This document shows, in pieces, positions 11,997-23,300 of a stretch of DNA of 64,000 nucleotides. A program made the position numbers and the translations under genes. The DNA is taken from NCBI GenBank assembly GCA_027922465.2, contig BQMF02000281.1, positions 62,001-126,000 of the forward strand, written 5' to 3'. Origin of the DNA: Turritopsis dohrnii (Eukaryota; Cnidaria; Hydrozoa; Anthoathecata; Oceaniidae). Position 1 is the stretch's first letter, and the number at the start of each line of letters is the position of its first letter. The notes beneath the pieces were generated by a model. The model worked only from the letters and a program-made list of their open reading frames with translations. It was not told the origin of the DNA and searched no databases.

Positions 11997-13726
11997 TGTG
12001 ACCCATCACGCAGGTTATTATAATAAGATTTTAGAAAAAAATATCTTAACAAAAAAGTTTGCTTGCTGTGTTGTTATCGTTGTTGTTAAAAGGCAAATTT
12101 GTTTACTCATCTTTTTGATTATTTTTTTATTGTTTCGGTGACGTCACCTCAAAGGGCAAACAGCTAGAATTTGTCATAAAGGAATTTCCTTTGTGACAAA
12201 TTCTTGGTACCAATGTTTTGTATAATGTAATGGTTCCCCTTCAACCATCATTGGCGCGGCGTAGTTGTTACGGCATTCCATTTTTCCTCCTTCCTCCTGT
12301 CTCTCGTGTAATAATGGTCTATGGCGCGCCGAACATGACAATAATACTTTGTCAAGAAAATAATACTTTCATAGAAATTTAATACTTTCTTTCAATTTTT
12401 TTGCCTTTTGTAAAACAAATTTCACCTATTTCAATAATAATTGAATTAAAACACAGATAAATAGCACTTTCTTTGTGATAATCGTATTCTATATGACGAA
12501 GACTCTAAATAAAACTTTCAACATTTCCATAAGACTTTCAACATTTTCATAAGACTTTCAATGGGCTGCGCTAGATGACGTAATAGTCTACGCACGTGTG
12601 TGTTGATATATTTTTTTAAATATGGCGAATAAGCAGGAGCGCTGTAAACTAAGGCTTGAAGCCCATCAATAAACATAACATCGAAATTACGTAGGGTCAG
12701 TATAAAATTTCGTCCAATTTCTCTAAAATCATCTAGTGAAGTAACAACCCATCATTAAAATGAATCCCCTGCAGCTCACAATGAAAGCTCGAAACTTCCT
12801 GTGACAAAGCAGATGCTTCTCTGCTAAGTTTTCCATTAATTACTCATCGTCAGTTTCCTTAAAAGCTTTCAAATTTGGTGATTGCTTGATTCAGCTCTGG
12901 CAAAAAAGGAATTTTCGGTAGGGCAGAGTTGCCCCTAAAAATTTTTCCGCCATTCGTGTACATACTTTACCGAATGCGTTCATTACGAATTTGCCGAATG
13001 AGATTATTTCATCAATTTTCTTTATGCAATGCAGCAACATCAGGTGAAAATTTTGCTGCACAACTCTGCAGCAAAATAGATTTGATTCTGTTGCAAAGTT
13101 GTGGTGCAACATGATTCTATAGTGCAATGGAGTTTTTAATAAATTTTGCAATGTGAAGCCACCCTTTGCAGCATTTTTTTGAAAACCGGCCTTAAAGCTA
13201 TGATGACATACGACACCAGATCATTCATATGAAAAAAAATACACTCGGGACGCATAACCAGTATAATAAGTTAACATCCCACATTCTGATTGCAGGAGAC
13301 TCGTCAAACGCTTTATTTCATCATGTTTTTTAACTTTCTTTGGTGAAATATGAGGTTCATCAGCATCGCTTGAAACTGAAACTAACCAAGTAGGGAATGC
13401 TTATGTTAAATTCGCAAAGATAAATAGTGTCGCTTTATATCATAGCAGTTATTACGGGTAGCAGCGAAAGCGAATACCGTATTAAAACACCCGTGGACTA
13501 CTACTAATACTCCTCCGGCCGAAATGGCAGTTTAGTCTACGATTTACAGTGTCTGCGAGACAACTAATTTGTTGGAATTCATTTTTGGTTTTGTCATTGG
13601 TTTCGTGAATTTATATTTAAATACATCTTTTTTTGTCGACGTGCTTTTTTATAAGTTCTTGTAAAAAAAATTTCTTTATAAAAAGAACGTTGCACAGCTC
13701 ACGAATGATGTATAATTCTTTTGTCT

Positions 13727-15983
13727 TTAAAGAGGCATTGTACGGCTGAAATCAACAAAAATAGGGCTGTCGAAAAAAACGGTCGTTGTAATCTTGATGT
13801 CCCATATCTAATCTTTATGAAACATTCGTATCTGAATTTGGGTTATCGTGGAAAGCCAAACAAGAAACGATGTCGAACAAGATGAGCTAGTATAAATATA
13901 AAAATTGCTGTTTTTGTAATCAATATTTTCACTTACGTTATCAAGTTACAAAAAAATAAAAGCACCAAAAGACTATGAATTTATATAAGAAATTAATTTC
14001 GTGGTTCTGATGCGAAAGCCATGTATCATTTTGAAGATATATGTGGATAACATTTACATACTTTTTTCTCTATCACTTGACAATTATGTTTCTCAAACGA
14101 TATGGGTTTATACATGGCATTTGAATACGAATAAGTTCTGTTTTATGACCTTTTCGATGTGAAATATCATTCGTCTGTATGAAATAGTAAATTTTAGATC
14201 AGGATTCAACGATAGACTCTTATTTTTTTACAGAAATATTAAATTAATGCCTAATGTGTCCTTAAAACCAAGTGTTTTTGAATTATGGAAGAGAAAGAAA
14301 GAAGCTTGTGGGTATGCAGGAAAAAGTGCATTTGCTGCCTTTTTAATAAAGAACATCGAAGAAGAGCTTCCTCCAAGTAGCGAAACAGAACAGGAGCTGG
14401 GGTGCTGAGTAGTAGTGACCAGTCAATTAATGTGACAGTGATCACTGATGAAGCTGCCAATATCGTAGATAGCACACTTACTGCATCTGAAAAAGATTTG
14501 TCGTGTTAACTATTTTTCCGGACGTTTTAAAAGATATTGATCTGGATGACACCAACATTGAAGAGGAAGTTTCGAGTTTAGAAAATATTGACATTGCCTA
14601 TAATAAAAAAAGATTCTCACCAAAATTGAAGTTCATAAATGATGATATAAAATAGTTTTCTCATAAATTCTTAATAGTCGTTTTTTTTGTTAAAGTATGT
14701 GTACTACACGTTTTTTTTTTTATAAGAAACTAAGCTTTTGGGTCTCTAGCCAGTTTCTTACAGATTTACCCTAAATTTACTAGAAAAGTTTCTTAAGGGT
14801 TTCTTATCATACACTAAGAATTTTTGCCTTATTGAGAGTAATGCCACAGAGAACAAACTTTTATGCTTATCTTTTTTATTGCAGTGCTTGCACAAAAACT
14901 GAAGAGTGTTTATGTCTTTACAAAAGAATCATTTCAATGCCATCGAAATCGTCTAACTTGACATAATCGTCTGTTCCATCAGGAAACAAGATTCGGTATT
15001 CGTCTAAATCTGCTGTTATACCATTGAATGGTTCCCGTGTGCCATCCATTATCATAATGAGCTCGTGCTTTTCTGTTTGACATTATGTGATCATATTCAC
15101 GATCTTTCATTCTTAAAAACGAGGGAAAAAATTTACCTCTCAAAATTTCTCAGTTTCTTAGAATAGAGTGAGCTTACTACATAGTTTCTTAGGTTTCCGA
15201 GCTCGAGCGACTAGAGTTTCTTATAAACTGGTTTCTTATGAAAAAAAATACGTGTATATGCAGTTTCTTTTCTGTTGTTTGTTATATTTTCGAATGTGCA
15301 AAGATCTATTTTTACATTTGAAATGCGTTGTGTTCTAACATTGCAATTTTAAGAAAAAGAGCTTTTCGGATTTTGTTTTGTTTTACAAGTTTTTAACCCA
15401 GCACATGTATAGATTAATTTTTGAATCTTCTGTTGAAGAAAAATACATATTTGTATGAAACTCATTCCGTAGTAGTTCATTCTCTCTATTTTCAAAAACA
15501 TATTTGTAATAATAATTATATATTTAATCACAAAGCACAAAAATGGCAAGAGAAACAAGCGTTCAGATATTCTGTTATAACAAAGGACCAATACTTTTTC
15601 TGAAATTTTTCTCAACTTTTTATTTATTATGACTTCATAAAACATAATGATTTTTTTCTTTCATTCGTAAATCATAGTTGAACTCCTACTCGTCTGTCTT
15701 TCGTTGCATTTGTTAATGATTGAGATTGAATAAGAGATGCCTTTTTATATAGTTCTCCGTACGCGAAAATCATTGAGAAGTATCGAAATTTAACTCTCTT
15801 TTCTTTACAGAAAACAGGGAAGTTTTGGAAATAAAAAACAAAGAAAAAAAACACGCACAGTTGCAAGTTGTTGTTTTCCGACAGAGAACGCTTGGCTATT
15901 TTCCGCCATATTTGTTTTGATTTTTCAAGTTTTGATCACGTGATCAAAATATTTAGAATTTTAGCCGTACAATGCCTCTTTAA
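13727..15983. mobile_element. Inner inverted-repeat element, about 2.26 kb
   Basis: A perfect 21-bp inverted repeat (13727-13747, 15963-15983; core ttaaagaggcattgtacggc) bounds 2.26 kb. On the plus strand about 14245-14410 reads VFELWKRKKEACGYAGKSAF with further frame to the word ELPPSSETEQELG, and about 14520-14655 reads DIDLDDTNIEEEVSSLEN up to a stop. These look like broken pieces of an element-encoded acidic protein. I do not recognise the family. Confidence 0.5.
14707..15256. mobile_element. Innermost element with repeated TTTCTTA motifs
   Basis: The ends are an imperfect inverted pair: cacg followed by a T-run and ataagaaac on the left, gtttcttatg with an A-run and cgtg on the right. 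Between them the heptamer tttctta recurs many times near both ends. On the minus strand about 14932-15060 reads IMDGTREPFNGITADLDEYR and then FPDGTDDYVKLDDFDGIEMI, a compact Tudor- or chromo-like looking fragment of unknown origin. Confidence 0.45.
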
Positions 15984-17056
15984 TTAACTTCTGGTGTTTA
16001 ATGATTAGACCCTATTTACACGTAGTAATCACAAGATTTAAGGTTTTCTTTTGTAAGTTTAGAAGAAAATTGGCTGCTACCGTTTTGCGCCATCTGGCTC
16101 TTGTTCATATTATGATACACGAACAGTTTCGTGTATATTGGACCTTTATGTGAGAAAATAATATCTTCCAAAATTGTTTTTTTTGCTTTGATTTCCTCAT
16201 GAAATTTATTGTTATCTTATCCGTTCTGAAACAATGATTTTCATTTTAAATATTTGAAAAACATTTTCGAGATGCTTGTAGTGTGTGCAAATGTGTGTAA
16301 GTAGTATAGCACACTAATGTTATCAGTATTTTCTTCGAACCTGTGACTACATGAAGACATTCTACATGATGAAATTCGAACGTCAAATCAAATACAAGAT
16401 GTAACTTGACATTTTTAATGAATAATATTTCTTCTATTTTAAGATTATCTAAATTTCCAATAATCTTGAAAATCATACCTATATTTTCGTCCAATGTTAT
16501 TGTTGTTGTTATGAGAATATTTTTACAGGATAAAGACTTCAGTTACAAACTGCTATCAATGTCTGTCCTGCATAAAATAAAATTTAAAATAAAATATATA
16601 GTAAAATAAAATATGAAGTATACAATGTTCGACGCATTTAGAATAAGAAGTCAGGGCGGAAACTAAGCTAGTATGATTAGATAGATTCAGTATGATAAAT
16701 TTGAAAACAGGATGCTTCATGGTGGCTTGAAATGTTCATTCTTTCTTTTTTTCGTACTTTTAATAATATTCATATTCCAAAAATTCTACAGGATTACTAC
16801 AAAAATATTTTCACGCGTTCTTCTTCTACGATCAACTGGTCTAATAATATCGCACGTTTTCTTTTTTCCCACACGCGCAAATTGGCAATTGCGACATCCT
16901 ACAGCCGCCCAGATGGCGTATTTTGAACCGCCCAGACGGTAGGGGCAACTCTGCCCTACCGAAAATTCGGCAAAAAAGCGAAGCTGCCATTTTTCTTCTT
17001 TTTACTTCTTCATAAATCAGCTAAATTCCCTTTTCGCGGGAGAGCGAGACAAAACA

Positions 17057-17091
17057 ATCACGTGGATAGACTTTGGTCCATCCACGTGATC
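17057..17091. promoter_or_regulatory. Hairpin with two CACGTG E-box words upstream of COG6
   Basis: An 11-bp inverted repeat (atcacgtggat / atccacgtgat) with a 12-base loop lies about 235 bp before the COG6 start codon. Each arm contains CACGTG, the consensus core for bHLH-zip factors such as the MYC/USF/TFE families. A regulatory role is inferred only from position and motif. Confidence 0.3.
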
Positions 17092-17325
17092 CATGTATCT
17101 TTTTATTCTTAAAAGTTAAATAAAATACTTGAAAAAGTTATAAACAGAGTTGGTTGCTTTTATTATAATCAAGAAAGTATCATATATATTTTTTTTAGTT
17201 CTATATATTTCCAAAGAAAGTGCATTTCCAGAGTAAATCACAGACACGACAGAGTATTAATGTCACGTTTGGCGCGCCATAATGATCTGTGATCAGTGTT
17301 TTTTCGCCGAAAGCTGTAAATAAAT

Positions 17326-20300
17326 ATGGCCGATGCAGTAGTGGAAGGCAACACGCACGCAAGTTCTGCCTCCAAAACAGTTCAACAAAATCCACTTACT
17401 CGAAAACTCAAGAAGATTTTAGATACTCGTTTGGACAATGATAAGGTAGTATAATGATTCATCCTTAAGCTTAATCTGACAGGGGAAGATCTCAAGAAAG
17501 AAAAAAAACGTTAGAGACCACCACTCACTTATTAGTGTTGCATTTTTTTGACATATACTATACACTCACATTTTTCAAAGATGTGTGTTCAAGAGCTCGA
17601 GATTGATTGGTTTGTAAAGTTCTATTGAATATAGTAAGTTCTAACCAGACAGTGACTTGGCCTTACTTCCTAAATTCAAACTTTTGAGTACAAATGTTTG
17701 TTCTAAACATTTTCTGATGATGTGTACCGTCAATCGTCCTAACTTCGGACATCCTTCCAAACTTCGGACACGCTAAATAAACAGGCCTGTCTGGTAAACG
17801 AAATGTACATAATCAATCAAACCAAGTCACAATAAATACTAAAATATTAGATAAAGCTGATAAAATAATGTATTCAAACAACGCAATAAAGTCAGCGTGA
17901 AGCGTAAATAAGCGTGTAGAAAATAAGTGATTTGAAAATAACGATAAACGTCATCCTCAAGGGATTGCAATAGAAATCCTGTTGAACAACTTAAAATAGT
18001 ATTATAGCAGACGGTTTCTACTTGTATTAACTTTTGAAATAACTATGAATCTTTTATATGTAACTGAATGAGAACCAGGTAACCAGAGAACCAAGCATTG
18101 AATATCATTTAGCGAAATGTTTTGTTTACATTTTTTTTTTCGATTTTTTTCTTTGATACTAATCAATTGCGTATGATGATTTTACAATACTCTTCTCTAC
18201 GTAATAAGCACCTACGTATGTTTGTATGATACTCTTCTCTCGTAATGAGCACCTGCGAATGTTTATGTCCGTGTTTATGTCCGTGGACAATTATCCATAG
18301 TGGATATTCGCATTCAAACGCGCAGTGTAATTATAAATCACATTCGTCTCAAGGGTACAGTCAACTAATTTAAGTGCTTCATTTTTGTTAAGTTTAGTTG
18401 TGACAAGTTTTAGATTATATATAGTTTAATTCACAGTGCAGTATGGACTTTTACTGATGTGGTTTGTATTTTGCGGATATGTTTTTTTTTATTTCCGAAG
18501 TTTGGAAGGATGTCCGAAGTTAGGACGATAGATGGTATTTATCACATTTTAGGCTCATTTTACAACAGTCAACTTGCCTTCCAAAATTCAGATAATTTAA
18601 ATTATTTTCCCCCACTAATTTTTCATTACAATGAAGTTTTGGCAGAAAGCCGTATGAGAGTTCTACACACTTTTCTCCGTTACAATTTTGAATGTATTGT
18701 ATTGGTATATATATTATATTGTTATTCCTCTTAAATGTTACCAACATCTGAGATTTTATCCACACAAACAGTTTTCTTGTATATATCGTATACGCGAGTA
18801 AATCATCTAAAGTTTACAGCAAGGTAATTCTGTAACCACGTGTCCTTTATCCGCTATAGCAACAAAATTTTATCTTGTTAGCACTGATTTCAGCTTGATT
18901 ATTCAAACAGTTAAGTTTTTTTACAGACATTCAATTAGCGCGAAATCCCACGTTGATAATATCACCCATAGATTTAAGATAGAATGACGTGTTTATGGAT
19001 CGTTTCACATTTATTTTTATTTTTAAGTTATATTTCGGCCTTCTTAGCGGAGACCATCATCAGACTAAAAACCGTTACAAATTTATTTACAAAAATTGAC
19101 GTTAATGTCAATACAATGACTTCTCCCACAGGTATGAAAATATCGGCTTCCAGAAATTTGTTGTGACGTATTGGCCATCGTCTTGGTTAAGGCCTTGCTC
19201 ATTACACGGGGAAGTTTTGTGGAATTGGATTTCCAATGCTTCTCGCACTTTTCGGTCGAATCTTTTATCGTCTAACTTTAGAACATTTACTGAATCCCAT
19301 TCGTATCCTTGGCTGCATGTTTTTGCGTGGTAGGAAACATCAGGAGAGTCCCACTTTTTATCCTCGATCAACTTTGCGTGTTGTTTTAATCGTGTGGCGG
19401 TTTTTAGTTTTGTTTCGCCAACGTATTTTTTTCCGCATTTACAATCTATCTTATAGACTCCCGGGTGGCTATAGTTTGGTAGTTTGCTTTTGTTTTTGGA
19501 CGTTAACATCGTTTTCAAATTGATGTTGCTCTTGAAAACTGCTTTATATCCATGTTTCCGAAACGTATTTCTCAATTTTGGGCTCAATCCAGGTATCCAT
19601 GGTAGTGTTACGACGTTGGTTAATTGGTCTTGTTGTTGGTCTTGATGTTGGTTCTTTGTGTTGGTTTGGTTTTCTCGTTTTTTAAGGAAGTCATTTTTAA
19701 TCTTCATTAGTTCCTTTTCTTCGTAACCATTTTCAACGAAACATGTTTTTAGAAAATTGATTTCTTCTTGAAGGTGTTGATTTTCACAAATTGTGTAAGC
19801 TCGGTGTAAGAAACCGGTGAATATTCCCTTTAGAACTTTAGGGTCGTGTCCAGAGTGTGGTTTTACTTGCACATTTGTGATTGCATTTTTCCGATGGATC
19901 TTGTATTCGTATTTGCCGTTGTTGTTTGTGATGTTGAGGTCCAGGAACTGTAAGGATTTATTTTCGTCCTCTACGTCAATGGTGTATTGTATATGAGGGT
20001 CTTGCTGGTTTAGGATGTTTTGGAACGCAATGGATTCTTGGTGGTCTTTGAATCTGGCATGACTATCATCAACATATCTTAAATATGATTTTGGTGCAAC
20101 AGGTGGGTCTTGTTCCAGTGCAGTTTTTATTGCGTTCGTTTCATGGTATTGTAAGAACGCCTCAGCCATGACAACCATTAGTGCTAGACCGATCAGTGCT
20201 GAATTTTCAAGTAGGTAGAATTTCTCTTCCCAAAGGAAGTAACATTTTGATAAGCAAAGTTCTATCAGAGTTTTTATATCTGAAAGAGTTAGTTTGGTTC

Positions 20301-23300
20301 GTTTTTCAGTTCATTATCTTTTGATAGGATCTGAATGATAATATCAATTGCTTCCTTCACTGGTACGGACGGGTATAAATTCACTACGTCGTATGACACC
20401 TGAATCTCGTCTTTTTCAATTGACCATGTTTTTGCTGTGTTTACGAATGTTTGAGCGTTTTTTAATCTTATGTTATTTTCTGCGGGAGAAGTCATTGTAT
20501 TGACATTGACGTCAATTTTTGTAAACAAATTTGTAACGGTTTTTAGTCTGATGATGGCCTCTGCTAAGAAGGCCGAAATATAACTTAAATAAAAATAAAT
20601 GTGAAACGATCCATAAACACGTCATTCTATCTTAATTCATGTTCACATAAAAATGTCGCTAAAAGAACCCATAGATTTATCGCTCAAGAAAACGTGAAAC
20701 TTGTTTCGTAGATCTTTTCACCCAAAGGACCCATTGTCATTAAAAAAATTTTATTGCCTTAACGCTTTTTATCAATTGCAATTTAAACTTTTTAGCAATT
20801 GCACTTGTAATTGCAATTGCATTGAATTCTGTGGGATCATTCTAGCGTGTATCCTCTGCTTGTTGAAAATCTCCACCACAAGTATAGAAACAATTGATTT
20901 CATGTTGCGAGTGTAAAAATAATTCAATACATCTTGATAATTACGTTCGCCGTTCATGCTTTTAACAAATTAACGATGTCTGTGTTTATCATATAATTAC
21001 TCTGCAGGCTCACAATAGGGCAATTCCCATCACGTGTCTAGATTTTTGCGATCAAAAGTTGACTTGTCGAGACGGCACTATTATTTTCTAAAAAAACTTC
21101 GCTCATAAAAATATGGCTGCCTTCGATTTGTAAACAGTAAAGACATGCATTTTTATTAAGCCTGTGATTATCTTATTTCTGTAGAAGCAAAGGAGGAAAG
21201 CACTTAAATTGAGAGAAAAAGGATTAAACTGTTACTATGACCACTAAATTCCATAAAATTTTGTTATTTGCATCACTTTTGACGAACGTGAAATTAGTTA
21301 GCGGAAAGAGAAACAAGTTAGCGGAAAGAGGAACATCACCCCGATGATGTTTACAATTACAGTATTTGTTATCAATCTTATTCTCCTTGTTTGTTCTTGT
21401 TGATTTAGTATCTAGAATGACTAATTGTGATGCTAAATCCATTTAACTGTGTTTTTACGTTTGCATTGACGAATTTTGCAACATTATAATTAAAGTTAGC
21501 GGTAAGGGGAGCAGGCACTCTATTACATCTCTAGCACAATAAGAAGGTTGCAGCTTACATGCATTAACTGCATGTTATCTCAAAGTTATACAGACAAGTC
21601 TACTAACTGCCTGCCCTCTGTAAAAACCAGTTTTGATCTGCCCATCCTTAGTAATCCTAAGTAATCAATTAACTTAAGTTTTTCACCAATTACAATTGTT
21701 TTTCACTTGGTCCTTTTTACTAAAACCAATAAAGAAATCAGTGTTTTTAGGAAAGGAACAAAAATTTCCATCTAAATTCATCTTTAGACATAAATTTTGA
21801 GCCAATCCTTGATTTACTGACTTAAATTTTCAATTCCAAATGATTGAGTTAGGTAACTAGGCTATTAACTTTTCAGGAATTAATTGATGCCTTAAAAGCA
21901 CTATCAGTGTTTTTTGGTGAAAATACATTGAGGGCAAGACGAAATCTACGGGGAGATGTGGAAAGAAGGAGTTTGGAGATCAGTGAAAAGTTTGAAGCTC
22001 ATTTCAGGGAGGTTAAGGAGGTAGGTATCTTCATAAGGGCAGTATACACTTTTGAAAAGAAACTTTAAACAATTAGACCTGAATTTAACAGAGATAATAG
22101 ATATTTTGTACTTTTCTCTTTGTCGGGTCAACTTTTTTGTTGTAGACATTAGATGACATTTACAATGATATACAATCCATGAATACATGCTGCCAGGAAA
22201 TGACAGAACGATTACAGGTGAAAAAGTTTGTCTGCAGAGAGGGAGAACTAACAACTTGAAACTCGGCTTATTTTGTTATGCAAAAAAGTTGATCACATTA
22301 AGCTTTTGAGATATTTACAATCAAACAGTTGCAAGCCATAATCAATTATGAATTTTCTTTTCAGGGCTATTTTCATTTTTTGTAACTTACAGTTGAAACT
22401 GTCTTCTTTTCTGACCTCAATTTTTTGCTGTTAAATGTACCTTGTTGCTGAAGTGATATCTTATTGTAATTGGCTTCTGCAAAATCTTGATTATTGTTGT
22501 GAAAAAGTAATGAATAATGATTTTAAATTTTTTCTCCTATTATCTTTTTCTCTTCCTTTGTGTTTTACAACTTTTATTTAAATATATATTGAGTCTTTTT
22601 TTACTTTTGATCTTTCTTTTAAAGGAGCAAGATTTCAAATCATTGGGTAGTGTATACGAAATTTAAAATTGTAAAGAATGTTCATGATATGGTTTCAGAC
22701 TTTTAAAGACTTCAAAAATCGATATTAGATGTTAGGTTGACAATTTACACTGCTTTTATAGGCATCGAAAGAATCAACACAAGACTTAATTGAAAAGACT
22801 AATAAATTGCAGAATGAACAGTAGGTTTTTAAGTTCTTGCTGTCTTTCCCTCCCAACAAATTTGCAACATCTGCATCATAAACTCCACATTTGATTACTT
22901 TCCATATCATTCATTATGAGGAAGCATCTAATAATTTGGATTTTCTTATCAGGAAACATGTTGAATTACAAGCCAACCTGGTTGATACATTCCTTGATAG
23001 ATATCAATTGAAACCACATGAAGTAAAAGCTCTAAGAGTTTCTAAAGAAAATATAGTCACTGAGGTAAGGTTTGGATGTTCTCTACATGGGTGCGTGGCC
23101 TTATGGGTAAGTAATTCCTTAAAATGTTTGTGTCATATATTACCAAAAAAACAGTATAAACAGACTTGAATTTTGGATGACATGCGTTCCTATTTTCTAT
23201 CGCTTATGCTTTGTTCAATACGAGGCTCGAAGCAGATAGAATTAAACATTTTTTCTGCAACTACTATCATTTTGTCTTTTATTCATTTGCTTCTGTTGAT

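Larger units (their letters stand above)
12909..16968. mobile_element. Outer inverted-repeat pair of a nested element stack
   Basis: A 28-bp perfect inverted repeat pairs 12909-12936 with 16941-16968 (core ggtagggcagagttgcccct). The enclosed 4 kb contains a second pair (13727-13747 and 15963-15983), which encloses a third element (14707-15256). No intact transposase is visible. The outer pair may be the ends of one DNA transposon or two oppositely oriented solo ends; the perfect match favours a single element. Confidence 0.5.
18974..20635 (-). mobile_element. Penelope-like retroelement with inverted terminal copies
   Basis: The ends are two inverted copies of a 156-158-bp sequence (18974-19131 and 20480-20635, few differences). 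Between them the minus strand encodes the distal half of a Penelope-like protein with a GIY-YIG endonuclease. The 3' terminal copy follows the coding region in the sense direction; the other copy is joined in reverse to the truncated 5' end. Complex ends of this type (direct or inverted pLTRs) are known for Penelope-like elements. Both copies contain a hammerhead ribozyme motif. The element sits in COG6 intron 1, antisense to the gene. Confidence 0.88.

Noticed and set aside
12059..12140. CRISPR-like or other prokaryotic features anywhere in the window
   Set aside because: Spaced identical repeats with unique spacers were not seen; tandem arrays here are contiguous and the genes are spliced eukaryotic ones.
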